Below, piece after piece: positions 51,065 to 59,609 of a DNA stretch of 64,000 bases. Both the position numbers and the translations under genes were made by a program. Source of the DNA: DATMGU01 sp035555315 (GTDB lineage Bacteria; Pseudomonadota; Alphaproteobacteria; ATCC43930; CGMCC-115725); assembly GCA_035555315.1 (NCBI GenBank), contig DATMGU010000070.1:1-64000 (forward strand). Reading direction: 5' to 3'. The notes below the pieces were generated by a model. It had not been told where the DNA came from, made no database searches, and saw only the letters and a program-made list of their open reading frames with translations. Within the stretch, counting starts at the first letter, position 1; each line of letters starts with the position of its first letter.

Positions 51065-52177
51065 CTAACCGACCCGGCGCAGGCTCTCCAGAAGATCCGC
51101 GCCCGCGACACGCAGGCCGGTGCGCTCGAAGCGCTTCATGTCGACCAGGTGATCGACGCCGAAGCCCTGCACTGCCGGCACGCCGTCCCCCCCCATGATG
51201 GCGGGGCTACGGAACCATTCGATGCGGTCGACCAACCCGCCCCGGAACAGGGACGCCGCCAGCCGGGCACCGCCCTCGACCAAGACGCGGGTCAGGCCTC
51301 GTCCTCCCAAGGCGGTGAAGGTCGCCGCGAGATCGATGTTGCCTTCCGCGTCGGCCGTCAATTCCAAGACCTCGACGCCGCAATCCACGAAAGCCTGCGC
51401 CCGAAGCGGATCGGTGCCGGCGAGAGTGACGATGAGGGTGGGGGCAGCACCGGCGCTGCTGACCAGCTTAGCCGTCAGCGGCGTTTGCAATCGGCCATCG
51501 ACCACGATGCGGGTCGGCGCCGGTCGTTCCAGCCCGGGCAAACGGCAGGTCAGCATCGGATCGTCGGCCAGCACGGTGTTGCTGCCGACCATCACGGCAT
51601 CATGGCCCCGGCGCAAACCGTGACCCCAGGCCCGAGCGACCTCCCCGGTGATCCACTGGCTCTCGCCCAGATGGGTGGCGAGGCGTCCATCCAGCGTGGT
51701 CGCGAGCTTGAGGGTGACGAGCGGCCGGCCCCGCTCGATCCGGGTGAGAAAACCGCGATTGAGCTCGGCCGCCTCGGCCGCGCCGCAGCCGAGCGTCACC
51801 GCCACACCCGCGTCGCGCAGGCGGGCGATGCCGCCGCCGGCGACGCGCGGATCCGGATCCTCGATCGCGACGACGGCGCGCGCGATTCCGGCATCGAGCA
51901 GCGCGTCGGCGCAGGGCGGCGTTCGCCCGGTATGGGAACACGGCTCCAGCGTCACATAGGCGGTCGCCCCTCGCGCGGCGGCTCCGGCACGGCGCAGCGC
52001 CTCGGTCTCCGCATGGGGCCTGCCGCCGGGCTGGGTCCAGCCCCGGCCGACGACCTGACCATCACGGAGGATGATGCAGCCGACAGCGGGGTTGGGAGCC
52101 ACCTGCCCCAGACCTCGACGGGCCAGCGCCAGCGCTGATCGCATGTGATCGAGATCGGTGACGGCGGCGCCGATCAT
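51065..52177 (-). CDS. ribD: bifunctional riboflavin biosynthesis deaminase/reductase RibD
   Basis: A 370-residue bifunctional enzyme of riboflavin synthesis. The N-terminal zinc deaminase has VAPNPAVGCIILRDGQVVG, RPHAETEALRRAG (HAE) and VTLEPCSHTGRTPPCADAL with the zinc cysteines. The C-terminal DHFR-like reductase has PLVTLKLATTLDGRLATHLG, DAVMVGSNTVLADDPMLTCR and VLVEGGARLAASL. It lies between nrdR and ribE, 103 bases before ribE. Confidence 0.96.
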   Translation of the reverse strand: MIGAAVTDLDHMRSALALARRGLGQVAPNPAVGCIILRDGQVVGRGWTQPGGRPHAETEALRRAGAAARGATAYVTLEPCSHTGRTPPCADALLDAGIARAVVAIEDPDPRVAGGGIARLRDAGVAVTLGCGAAEAAELNRGFLTRIERGRPLVTLKLATTLDGRLATHLGESQWITGEVARAWGHGLRRGHDAVMVGSNTVLADDPMLTCRLPGLERPAPTRIVVDGRLQTPLTAKLVSSAGAAPTLIVTLAGTDPLRAQAFVDCGVEVLELTADAEGNIDLAATFTALGGRGLTRVLVEGGARLAASLFRGGLVDRIEWFRSPAIMGGDGVPAVQGFGVDHLVDMKRFERTGLRVAGADLLESLRRVG

Positions 52178-52236
52178 TCCGTGCAGTCCCTTGATGGCGC
52201 GACCTGGTGGAGACGAAATTGCTCGACAAACAAAGC

Positions 52237-52695
52237 CTAATCGCCGTCGGTCGAGATGCGACCGACAAACTCGCCAAAATCCTTGGCCTCGCGGAAGTCG
52301 CGATAGACGCTGGCGAACCGCACATAGGCGACCTGGTCTAGGTTCGCCAGGGCTTCCATGACCAACGCGCCGATCTCGTCCGCCTGCACGTCGGATTCAC
52401 CCGAGCTTTCCAGCTGACGGACGATCGAATTGATGACCCGCTCGACCCGTTCGCCCTCGACCGGGCGTTTGCGCAGCGAGATCTGAATGGAACGCGCCAA
52501 CTTGTCCCGGTCGAAGGGTTGACGCAGACCGTTCTTCTTGACGACGGTCAACTCGCGCAGCTGGATCCGCTCGAAGGTGGTGAAGCGCGCGGCGCAATTG
52601 GTACAGAAGCGCCGGCGCCGGATCGCCGACCGGTCGTCGGTCGGCCGCGAATCCTTCACCTGCGTGTCGTCAAAGCCGCAAAACGGGCAGCGCAT
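52237..52695 (-). CDS. nrdR: transcriptional repressor NrdR
   Basis: A 152-residue ATP/dATP-sensing repressor of ribonucleotide reductase genes. It starts MRCPFCGFDDTQVKDSRPTD, with the zinc ribbon completed by RRRFCTNCAARFTTFERIQ. The ATP-cone domain follows (VVKKNGLRQPFDRDKLARSI) and the protein ends FRDAKDFGEF-like as FREAKDFGEFVGRI. It occupies the usual position between glyA and ribD. Confidence 0.98.
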   Translation of the reverse strand: MRCPFCGFDDTQVKDSRPTDDRSAIRRRRFCTNCAARFTTFERIQLRELTVVKKNGLRQPFDRDKLARSIQISLRKRPVEGERVERVINSIVRQLESSGESDVQADEIGALVMEALANLDQVAYVRFASVYRDFREAKDFGEFVGRISTDGD

Positions 52696-52762
52696 GCGCC
52701 GATCGCCCCCTTCCCTGTTCCCTTACCACCACCACTGCTGGGGTGTCGTCGGCAGCAGCGTA

Positions 52763-54073
52763 TCAAACCTTAGGGTAGATGGGAAATCCGGCGCACAACT
52801 CCAGAACCTTGGCATTGACCTGCTTCTCAACCACCGAATTGTCGGCACGGTTGGCCGCCAGGCCTTCCAGCACCTCGTTGATCAACTCGCCGACCAACTG
52901 CCATTCGGCTGTTCCGAAGCCACGGGTGGTACCGGCCGGCGTACCCAGACGGACGCCGGAGGTGATGGTCGGCTTTTCCGGGTCGAACGGGATGCCGTTC
53001 TTGTTGCAGGTGATGCCCGCATGTTCGAGACTGCGCTCGGCATCCTTGCCGGTCAGCCCCTTGGGACGCAGATCGACCAGCAGCAGATGCGTGTCGGTGC
53101 CGCCGGACACGATCGCCAGCCCGCGCTGCGCCAGGGTCGCCGCCAGGGTGCGGGCATTGGCCTGGACCGCCACCGCGTATTGCTTGAACTCGGGCCGCAG
53201 CGCCTCGGCGAACGCCACCGCCTTGGCCGCGATGACATGCATCAGCGGACCGCCCTGCAGGCCGGGGAACACCGCCGAATTGATTTTCTTGCCCAGATCC
53301 TCATCGTTGCTGAGGATCATGCCACCGCGTGGGCCGCGCAGCGTCTTATGCGTCGTCGTGGTAACGACATGCGCGTGCGGCAGCGGGCTGGGATGGCTGC
53401 CACCGGCGACCAGCCCCGCGAAATGCGCCATGTCGACCATCAACAGCGCACCGACCTCGTCGGCGATGTGGCGGAAGCGGGCGAAATCGATCACCCGGGG
53501 ATAGGCCGAGCCGCCGGCGATGATCAGCTTGGGCCGATGCTGCTTCGCCAAGGCCTCGACCTCGTCGAAATCGATGAGGTGAGTATCGGGCCGGACGCCG
53601 TAATTCACCGCCTTGAACCACTTGCCCGACAGGTTGACCGCGACGCCATGGGTGAGGTGCCCGCCGGCGGCGAGCGACATCCCGAGAATGGTGTCGCCAG
53701 GCTGCAGCAGGGCGAGAAACACCGCCTGGTTGGCCTGGGCGCCGGAATGCGGCTGCACATTGGCGAAACGGCAGTCGAACAGCCGCTTCGCCCGCTCGAT
53801 CGCCAGCGTCTCGGCGACGTCGACAAATTCGCAGCCGCCATAGTACCGACGGCCGGGATAGCCCTCGGCGTATTTGTTGGTGAGCATCGACCCCTGCGCC
53901 TCGAGCACGGCGCGGCTGACGATGTTCTCCGAGGCGATCAGTTCGATCTGGTCCTGCTGACGGCCGAGTTCCCGCGTGATCGCCGAGTACAGTTCCGGAT
54001 CCGCCGTCGCCACGCCAGCCGTGAAGAAAGCGGATCGAGGGCCACTGGGGATGGCGAGCTTTTGAACCGTCAT
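52763..54073 (-). CDS. glyA: serine hydroxymethyltransferase
   Basis: Interconverts serine and glycine with tetrahydrofolate. The 436 residues show LIASENIVSRAVLEAQGSML and NKYAEGYPGRRYYGGCEFVD, and the PLP lysine is in VVTTTTHKTLRGPRGGMILS. ATG 54073 (MTVQKLAIP) is chosen; the frame is open to 54142 with no conserved sequence. No glycine riboswitch-like structure was recognised upstream. It could also supply glycine/serine interconversion for products of the aldolase-like enzyme at 2.4-3.5 kb, which is inference only. Confidence 0.97.
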   Translation of the reverse strand: MTVQKLAIPSGPRSAFFTAGVATADPELYSAITRELGRQQDQIELIASENIVSRAVLEAQGSMLTNKYAEGYPGRRYYGGCEFVDVAETLAIERAKRLFDCRFANVQPHSGAQANQAVFLALLQPGDTILGMSLAAGGHLTHGVAVNLSGKWFKAVNYGVRPDTHLIDFDEVEALAKQHRPKLIIAGGSAYPRVIDFARFRHIADEVGALLMVDMAHFAGLVAGGSHPSPLPHAHVVTTTTHKTLRGPRGGMILSNDEDLGKKINSAVFPGLQGGPLMHVIAAKAVAFAEALRPEFKQYAVAVQANARTLAATLAQRGLAIVSGGTDTHLLLVDLRPKGLTGKDAERSLEHAGITCNKNGIPFDPEKPTITSGVRLGTPAGTTRGFGTAEWQLVGELINEVLEGLAANRADNSVVEKQVNAKVLELCAGFPIYPKV

Positions 54074-54491
54074 AGAACCGAGCCTCCAAGAAGACGTTGC
54101 CGGGGCCACGCCGGATAAATCCGACGGCGCGGCATCCGACACCTAATCCCGGTGCAGGTATCACATCCGACGGCGGGACGGTAGGCCGGCCAGCGACCGA
54201 TGCCCACCACGGCATCGACTGCGCGGCATCGCCCGCCCTGCCGATTCATGGCGCGGGCTCATCACCTCGATAGCGATGTAATAGCGGGATGGTTAATGCC
54301 ACCGCACCAGTTACATTCTGGTAATTATTATCAGTCGCCAGCGATAAGTGGCTCTCGCGACATGCTTTTTTTAAGCGGGGCGATTTCCCCATACTTTGCA
54401 TCATCAAAAGGATAGACAAGGTCAAGTCTTTGACGGTAAGAACCCCTTCTGAGACTATCCGTACCGCACAAGAACATTGGGAGCTCGCGTA
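54074..54491. promoter_or_regulatory. AT-rich divergent regulatory region between glyA and mucR
   Basis: 418 bases without a gene. The part at 54290-54420 is strikingly AT-rich for this genome (ctggtaattattatcag, then gctttttttaagc). MucR/Ros proteins bind AT-rich sites and often repress their own gene, so autoregulation of mucR here is plausible. Specific promoter boxes could not be fixed. Confidence 0.4.
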
Positions 54492-54941
54492 ATGATTGAG
54501 AAAGCCGTCGACAAGGCCCAGGATGACGGCCTGATTCGTATGACAGCCGAGGTTGTCGCGGCCTATGTCCGCAACAACACCTTGGCCACCTCCCAGATCG
54601 GTGACGTGATCAGTACGATTTATGCGTCGCTGAAGTCGTTGGATGGGGCCGCGGTCGAACCTAAGCTCGAACCCGCGAAGCCGGCCATCGCGATAAAGCG
54701 GTCGATCACTCCCGAATATTTGGTCTGCCTGGAAGACGGCAAGAAATTGAAGATGCTGAAGCGGCATCTTCGGTCGACCTATGGGTTGACGCCGGACGAA
54801 TATCGGGCGAAGTGGGGTCTGTCGGCGGATTATCCGATGGTCGCCCCGAATTACGCCGCCCAGCGCTCTGCCTTCGCCAAGAAGATCGGTCTGGGTCGTG
54901 GCGCCGGTCGTACCGTCGTGCGGCGCATCGCCAAGAAGTAG
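54492..54941 (+). CDS. mucR: MucR/Ros-family transcriptional regulator
   Basis: A 149-residue H-NS-like regulator. The N-terminal oligomerisation part is MTAEVVAAYVRNNTLATSQI and GDVISTIYASLKSLDG. The prokaryotic zinc-finger region is VCLEDGKKLKMLKRHLRSTY followed by GLTPDEYRAKWGLSADYPM. The finger has C-x2-D rather than C-x2-C, a variant known in several Ros/MucR homologues. Such proteins control exopolysaccharide, motility and virulence genes globally. ATG 54492 is preferred; the frame is open 5 codons upstream. Confidence 0.93.
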   Translation: MIEKAVDKAQDDGLIRMTAEVVAAYVRNNTLATSQIGDVISTIYASLKSLDGAAVEPKLEPAKPAIAIKRSITPEYLVCLEDGKKLKMLKRHLRSTYGLTPDEYRAKWGLSADYPMVAPNYAAQRSAFAKKIGLGRGAGRTVVRRIAKK

Positions 54942-54992
54942 GACGACGCCCCGGCGTCTCTCCGGACGCCGATACGGGACGATGCATGAAAA

Positions 54993-55022
54993 AAGGCCCG
55001 GCGGAGCAATCCGCCGGGCCTT
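54993..55022. terminator. strong bidirectional terminator between mucR and the liv operon
   Basis: A perfect 13-bp stem (aaggcccggcgga / tccgccgggcctt) with a gcaa tetraloop. On the minus strand a T-run follows (ccttttttc), on the plus strand ttctctc. It separates the convergent mucR and livK genes. Confidence 0.88.
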
Positions 55023-55056
55023 CTCTCGTCAGCCCTGATCGTTAGGGCCGTTCAGC

Positions 55057-56172
55057 TTACATCTCGGCGTATTTGCCGTCCTTCCAGACGTAGAACACGT
55101 ATTTCGGGTCCAGCACGTCGCCCTTCTTGTCGAACTTGATCGGGCCGACGACCGTGTCGAAGGTCATGCCGCTCTGCAGAACCTTCACCAGATCGTCGAG
55201 CTTGACCGACTTGGCCTTCTCGGCGGCCGCCACGAACACCTGCATCGACGCATAGGTGTAGAGCGTGTAGCCCTCCGGATCGAAGCCGTCCTTCTTGAAG
55301 CTGTCGACGACGGCCTTTGCCGCGGGAACATTCCGCGGATCGGGAGCGAACGTCATCAGCGTGCCATCGCCGGCCGCGCCGGAGATGTTGTAGAACTGCG
55401 GCGTCACCAGCGCATCGCCGGAGATCAGCGTCGCCTTCAGGCCTTGCTCCCGCGCCTGGCGGACGATCAGACCGGCTTCGACTTCATAGCCGCCGTAATA
55501 GATGGCGTCGATGTTGGCCTGCTTCAGCTTGCTGATCAGCGCGCTGTAATCCTTGTCGCCGGCGGTGATTTCCTCGTAGACGGTCTCCTTGAGGCCGGCC
55601 TTGTTCATCGCCTTCTTGGTCTCGTCCGCCAGACCCTTACCATAGGCGGACTTGTCGTCGACGATGGCGACGGCCTTGCCCTTGTACTTGGTGGCGAGAT
55701 AGGCACCGGCGACGGCACCCTGCGCGTCGTCACGGCCGACCACGCGATAGATATTGTTCCAGCCCTTGGCGGCGGCATCATCCGTCAGCTTCGGGTTGGT
55801 CGAGGCCGGGGTGATCTGCAGGATGCCCGCTTCGTTATAGACGGACGACGCCGGAATCGACGAGCCCGAGCAATAATGGCCGTCGACATAGACGACCTTC
55901 TTGGCGACGACCGAATTCGCGGCCGCGACCGCCTGTTTCGGATCGCACGCGTCGTCGGCGATCGTCAGGACCAGTTTCTTGCCGAGCACACCGCCCTTGG
56001 CGTTGATGTCCGCGAGAGCCTTTTCGGCGCCCCGCTTCATCTGCTCGCCCGCGGCGGCCTGCGACCCGGTGATCGGCCCAACCACCGCGATCTGGATGTC
56101 CTGGGCCATGGCGGCCGAGCCGGTCAGCGCGAGCGCTGCGACGGCTACCGCCGATAATGTCGTTCTTCTCAT
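55057..56172 (-). CDS. livK: branched-chain amino-acid ABC transporter substrate-binding protein
   Basis: A 371-residue periplasmic receptor. The signal peptide is MRRTTLSAVAVAALALTGSA ending AMAQD, followed by the LivJ/K fold: QIAVVGPITGSQAAAGEQMK, GKKLVLTIADDACDPKQAVA, VDGHYCSGSSIPASSVYNEA, ITPASTNPKLTD and YGKGLADETKKAM. ATG 56172 is chosen because it starts the signal peptide; the frame is open 18 codons further. It is downstream of livHMGF on the same strand, separated by 164 bases with small hairpins, so it may have its own promoter. Confidence 0.95.
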   Translation of the reverse strand: MRRTTLSAVAVAALALTGSAAMAQDIQIAVVGPITGSQAAAGEQMKRGAEKALADINAKGGVLGKKLVLTIADDACDPKQAVAAANSVVAKKVVYVDGHYCSGSSIPASSVYNEAGILQITPASTNPKLTDDAAAKGWNNIYRVVGRDDAQGAVAGAYLATKYKGKAVAIVDDKSAYGKGLADETKKAMNKAGLKETVYEEITAGDKDYSALISKLKQANIDAIYYGGYEVEAGLIVRQAREQGLKATLISGDALVTPQFYNISGAAGDGTLMTFAPDPRNVPAAKAVVDSFKKDGFDPEGYTLYTYASMQVFVAAAEKAKSVKLDDLVKVLQSGMTFDTVVGPIKFDKKGDVLDPKYVFYVWKDGKYAEM

Positions 56173-56336
56173 TCTTGAACTCCCTGTCACGTGGTTCCCG
56201 TCCGCATGTTTGCGGACGATCATCAAGTTCCTGCGATCGCTAGCGCAGGAGCATGAACCGTCATCGGCGGCGGTTCGCCGCCAATCCGATCGAAGCTGGC
56301 GTTACCGGAAGAGGGCCTTGACGCGAAGGACGCCAT

Positions 56337-56678
56337 TCACGTCTTTTCGCGCCATTGGAAGAGGCCGGCCCGCTCGTAAAGCCAGGGGTATTGCACGACC
56401 ATCTTGCGCGCCTGAGTGACGCGATAGGCCAAGGAACCGGTGAACACGATCACCAGCGTATCCAGAATATAGCCCGGCAGCGACAGCAGCTCGCCATGGG
56501 CCAGACCCCACACCAGAAAGCGATCACCGGCACCCAGCAGCAGGGAATATAGCAGCATCTGCCTGTAGGGCCGCCAGGTATCGGCGAGCGCCTGGCCGGT
56601 CATGAACGAGGCGCCGCCGAACATGACCACGGTAAGGCCGAGAAACCCGCCGAGCGAGGTGCCGAACAAATCGCCCAT
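56337..56678 (-). CDS. DUF6867 small membrane protein of the liv operon
   Basis: A 113-residue protein with three hydrophobic helices (GGFLGLTVVMFGGASFMTG, MLLYSLLLGAGDRFLVWGLA, LPGYILDTLVIVFTGSLAYR) and a conserved cytoplasmic tail (RKMVVQYPWLYERAGLFQWR). The TWRPYRQ segment after the first helix is also typical. I recognise it as the DUF6867 family found at the end of liv operons in alphaproteobacteria; its function is not known. The start overlaps the livF stop as TGATG, so it is made together with the transporter. Confidence 0.85.
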   Translation of the reverse strand: MGDLFGTSLGGFLGLTVVMFGGASFMTGQALADTWRPYRQMLLYSLLLGAGDRFLVWGLAHGELLSLPGYILDTLVIVFTGSLAYRVTQARKMVVQYPWLYERAGLFQWREKT

Positions 56679-57394
56679 CAATGGCCGCCTTCCAGATAGG
56701 CGGCGCGCACCTGCTTGCTGGCCAGCAATTCGCGCCCCTCGCCGGACATGGTGATCAGGCCGGTCTGCATGACGTAGCCGCGATGCGCCAGCTTCAGGGC
56801 GTGAAAGGCATTCTGTTCGACCAGGAACACGGTGACCTTCTGCTGTTCGTTGATTTCCCGGATGACCTCGAAGATCTGCTTCACGATCAGTGGCGCCAAG
56901 CCCAGCGACGGCTCGTCGAGCAGCAGCAGGCGCGGCCGGCTCATCAAGGCCCGGCCGATCGCCAGCATCTGCTGCTCGCCGCCGGACATCGTGCCGGCGC
57001 GCTGCGTCTGACGCTTTTTCAGGATCGGGAACAAGGTGTAGACGCGCTGCAGATCGTCCTCGAAATACTTCGCGTCGGTCGTCGTGGCGCCCATCTGGAG
57101 ATTTTCCAGCACGGTCATGCGCGAGAAGATCCGCCGACCCTCCGGCGATTGCGCGATGCCCAGGCGGACGATCTCGAAGGTCGGCGTCCGGGTGATGTCG
57201 GTACCATCGAAGTGGATCGAGCCGCTCGACGCCTGCGGCCGACCGCACACCGTCATCAACAGCGTCGACTTGCCGGCACCGTTTGCGCCGATCAACGTGA
57301 CGATCTCGCCCTTGCCGACCGTGATATCGACGCCCTTCAGCGCCTCGATACGACCATAAAAGGTGTGCACGCCGGAGACTGAAAGCATCGGCAT
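56678..57394 (-). CDS. livF: branched-chain amino-acid ABC transporter ATP-binding protein LivF
   Basis: A 238-residue ATPase: Walker A GANGAGKST, then QSPEGRRIFSRMTVLENLQM, signature MSGGEQQMLAIGRALMSRP and Walker B LLLLDEPSLGLAPLI. ATG 57394 forms TGATG with the livG stop; a GTG at 57397 is also possible. Partner of LivG in energising amino-acid uptake. Confidence 0.97.
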   Translation of the reverse strand: MPMLSVSGVHTFYGRIEALKGVDITVGKGEIVTLIGANGAGKSTLLMTVCGRPQASSGSIHFDGTDITRTPTFEIVRLGIAQSPEGRRIFSRMTVLENLQMGATTTDAKYFEDDLQRVYTLFPILKKRQTQRAGTMSGGEQQMLAIGRALMSRPRLLLLDEPSLGLAPLIVKQIFEVIREINEQQKVTVFLVEQNAFHALKLAHRGYVMQTGLITMSGEGRELLASKQVRAAYLEGGH

Positions 57395-58308
57395 CACGGC
57401 GTCTCCGCCGTCGGCTGCGGTAGCCCGAGATCGGCCGCCACTTCGGGCGGCAACTCGTCGCTCTCCTCCTCGCCCAGATAGGCCTTGATCACCGCCGGAT
57501 CGTTGCGCACCGCCTCGGGGGCGCCATCGGCGATCTTGCTGCCGTAATCCAGCACGATCACATGATCGGAAATCTTCATCACCACGCTCATATCATGTTC
57601 GATCAGCAGCACACCGATGCCGTGCTCGTCGCGGATCGACAGCAGCAGGTCGTTGAGTTCGGCGGATTCCCTGGGGTTGAGACCGGCCGCCGGTTCGTCG
57701 AGGCACAGCAGCGCCGGCCCCGTGCACATCGCCCGGCCGATCTCCAGCCGCCGTTGAGCGCCGTAAGGCAGATTGCCCGCCTCCATATCCGCCTGCGCCA
57801 GAAGGCCCAGCTTGGTGAGCCAGAATCTGGCTTTGTCGATCGCGGCCTTTTCGGCATCGCGATACCGCGCCAGGCCGAGCAGCCCGGCCAGGGAGAACCC
57901 CGAGGCCGCCATCAGCGCGTTGTGCTGTCCGACCATCAGGTTTTCCAGGCAGGTCATCCCCGGAAACAGGCGGATGTTCTGAAACGTCCGGGCGACACCG
58001 GCCATGCGGGCGATCCGAAACCCCTCCATCCGCTCCAACAGGTATTCGCCATCCGGCCGCGTCAGGGTAAGCCGCCCGGCGCTCGGCTTGTAAAAGCCCG
58101 TCAGGCAGTTGAACACCGTCGTCTTGCCGGCGCCGTTCGGGCCGATGATCGCGGTGACCTCGCCCGCATAGGCGGTGAACGACAGATCGTCAACTGCGAC
58201 CAGACCGCCGAACCGCATACTGAGATGCTCGACATCGAGCAGCGGGACCTTGCCGGACACCGCGGGCCGGGCCGTTGCGGGCCGGGCCATTACCGACGCC
58301 GCGCTCAC
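57394..58308 (-). CDS. livG: branched-chain amino-acid ABC transporter ATP-binding protein LivG
   Basis: A 304-residue ATPase, longer than usual owing to about 20 Ala/Arg/Pro-rich N-terminal residues and an acidic C-terminal tail. It has LSMRFGGLVAVDDLSFTAYA, Walker A GPNGAGKTT, VARTFQNIRLFPGMTCLENL, signature LPYGAQRRLEIGRAM and Walker B LLCLDEPAAGLNPRE. GTG 58308 is chosen because it overlaps the livM stop as GTGA; ATG 58290 (MARPATARP) is an alternative. Confidence 0.95.
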   Translation of the reverse strand: MSAASVMARPATARPAVSGKVPLLDVEHLSMRFGGLVAVDDLSFTAYAGEVTAIIGPNGAGKTTVFNCLTGFYKPSAGRLTLTRPDGEYLLERMEGFRIARMAGVARTFQNIRLFPGMTCLENLMVGQHNALMAASGFSLAGLLGLARYRDAEKAAIDKARFWLTKLGLLAQADMEAGNLPYGAQRRLEIGRAMCTGPALLCLDEPAAGLNPRESAELNDLLLSIRDEHGIGVLLIEHDMSVVMKISDHVIVLDYGSKIADGAPEAVRNDPAVIKAYLGEEESDELPPEVAADLGLPQPTAETP

Positions 58309-59609
58309 GACGCCGCTCCCTTTCCATAGAGGCGGATCGAGGGTGTTCGATGAGCCAGCAGACCGCGCGGCCGGAAGACCATGATGCCGACCATCGCCGC
58401 ACCGAACAGCAGCATCCGATATTGCTCGAATTCGCGGCCGAGCTCGGGCAGGCCAACCAGGATCAGCGCCGCCAAGACCACGCCCAATTGGCTGCCCATG
58501 CCGCCCAGCACCACGATCGCCAGGATCGTCGCACTTTCCGTGAAGTTGAAGCTCTCGGGGCTGATGAAGCCCTGCTTGGCGCCGAAGAACGAACCGGCGA
58601 AGCCCGCGAACATCGCGCCGATCGCGAAGGCCGACAGCTTCACGTTGGTGGCGTTGATGCCGATCGCGCGGCACGCGATCTCATCCTCGCGCAGCGCCTC
58701 CCATGCCCGGCCGACGGGCAGCCGGCGGATGCGCATGGTGAACAGGTTGGTGATCAGCGCCAGGATCAGAATCAGGTAATACAGGAACGTGGTGCGCTGG
58801 TTGGGATCGAAATCCAGGCCGAAGAACTGCGCGAACGTCTCGTGGCCGGCCGGCGCCGAGCGGGCGAAAGGCAGGCCGAAGAAACTCGGCCGCGGAATGT
58901 CGCCGATGCCGTTCGGCCCGTTGGTCAGGGATTGCCAGTTCAGCAGAACGATGCGGATGATCTCGCCGAAGCCGAGGGTGACGATCGCCAGATAGTCGCC
59001 GCGCAGCCGCAGCACGGGAAAGCCCAGCAGCATGCCGAAGCCCGCGGCGAAGAAGCCGGCGAGCGGCAGGCAGACCCAGAAACCGAGACCGAAATTGACC
59101 GACAGCAAGCCCACCGTATAGGCACCGACCGCGTAGAACGCGACATAGCCGAGGTCCAGGAGACCGGCGAGCCCGACCACGATGTTGAGGCCCCAGCCGA
59201 GCATGACGTAGATCATCACCGTGGTGCCGAGATCGATGTAGTAGTTGTTGGTGAACGGCACCGCCACCGCCAGCAGCAGCCCGACGGCGCCGATCGGCAG
59301 CGAATACTCGCTCGCCAAGGCGGCGATCCGGGCCATGGCGGCGCTCGCGGCGCTGGGGCCGCTACCGGCCGTCGTGGCGCGCGTCGCCTTCAGCCAACCG
59401 AGGGTCAAGCGGCCGATGAAGACCGAGACGACGGCATAGGCGACCCGATCGAAATGGGTGACGTAATCGATGCCGCCCATCACATCGACGGTCTGGAACC
59501 CGACCAGGGGAATGGAGAGGGCGAAGGTCACCACCGCCGCCAGGAACGCTTCCTTGACGATTGCCGGAATATCCACGCGGCCGGTCACCGCGATCGATTG
59601 CACTGCCAT
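58305..59609 (-). CDS. livM: branched-chain amino-acid ABC transporter permease LivM
   Basis: A 434-residue permease with about ten hydrophobic helices. An N-terminal extension of about 100 residues with two helices precedes the core, which has LNIVVGLAGLLDLGYVAFYA, YDYLAIVTLGFGEIIR-like sequence (here RGDYLAIVTLGFGEIIRIVL) and the EAA-like GRAWEALREDEIACRAIGIN. The C-terminal half has LSAFAIGAMFAGFAGSFFG. ATG 59609 overlaps the livH stop as TGATG. Confidence 0.96.
   Translation of the reverse strand: MAVQSIAVTGRVDIPAIVKEAFLAAVVTFALSIPLVGFQTVDVMGGIDYVTHFDRVAYAVVSVFIGRLTLGWLKATRATTAGSGPSAASAAMARIAALASEYSLPIGAVGLLLAVAVPFTNNYYIDLGTTVMIYVMLGWGLNIVVGLAGLLDLGYVAFYAVGAYTVGLLSVNFGLGFWVCLPLAGFFAAGFGMLLGFPVLRLRGDYLAIVTLGFGEIIRIVLLNWQSLTNGPNGIGDIPRPSFFGLPFARSAPAGHETFAQFFGLDFDPNQRTTFLYYLILILALITNLFTMRIRRLPVGRAWEALREDEIACRAIGINATNVKLSAFAIGAMFAGFAGSFFGAKQGFISPESFNFTESATILAIVVLGGMGSQLGVVLAALILVGLPELGREFEQYRMLLFGAAMVGIMVFRPRGLLAHRTPSIRLYGKGAAS

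Noticed and set aside
54074..54491. Glycine riboswitch upstream of glyA
   Set aside because: The conserved double-aptamer sequence pattern was not seen.
58309..58674. N-terminal extension of LivG upstream of GTG 58308
   Set aside because: It overlaps livM in another frame and reads as Arg/Gly/His-rich shadow sequence.
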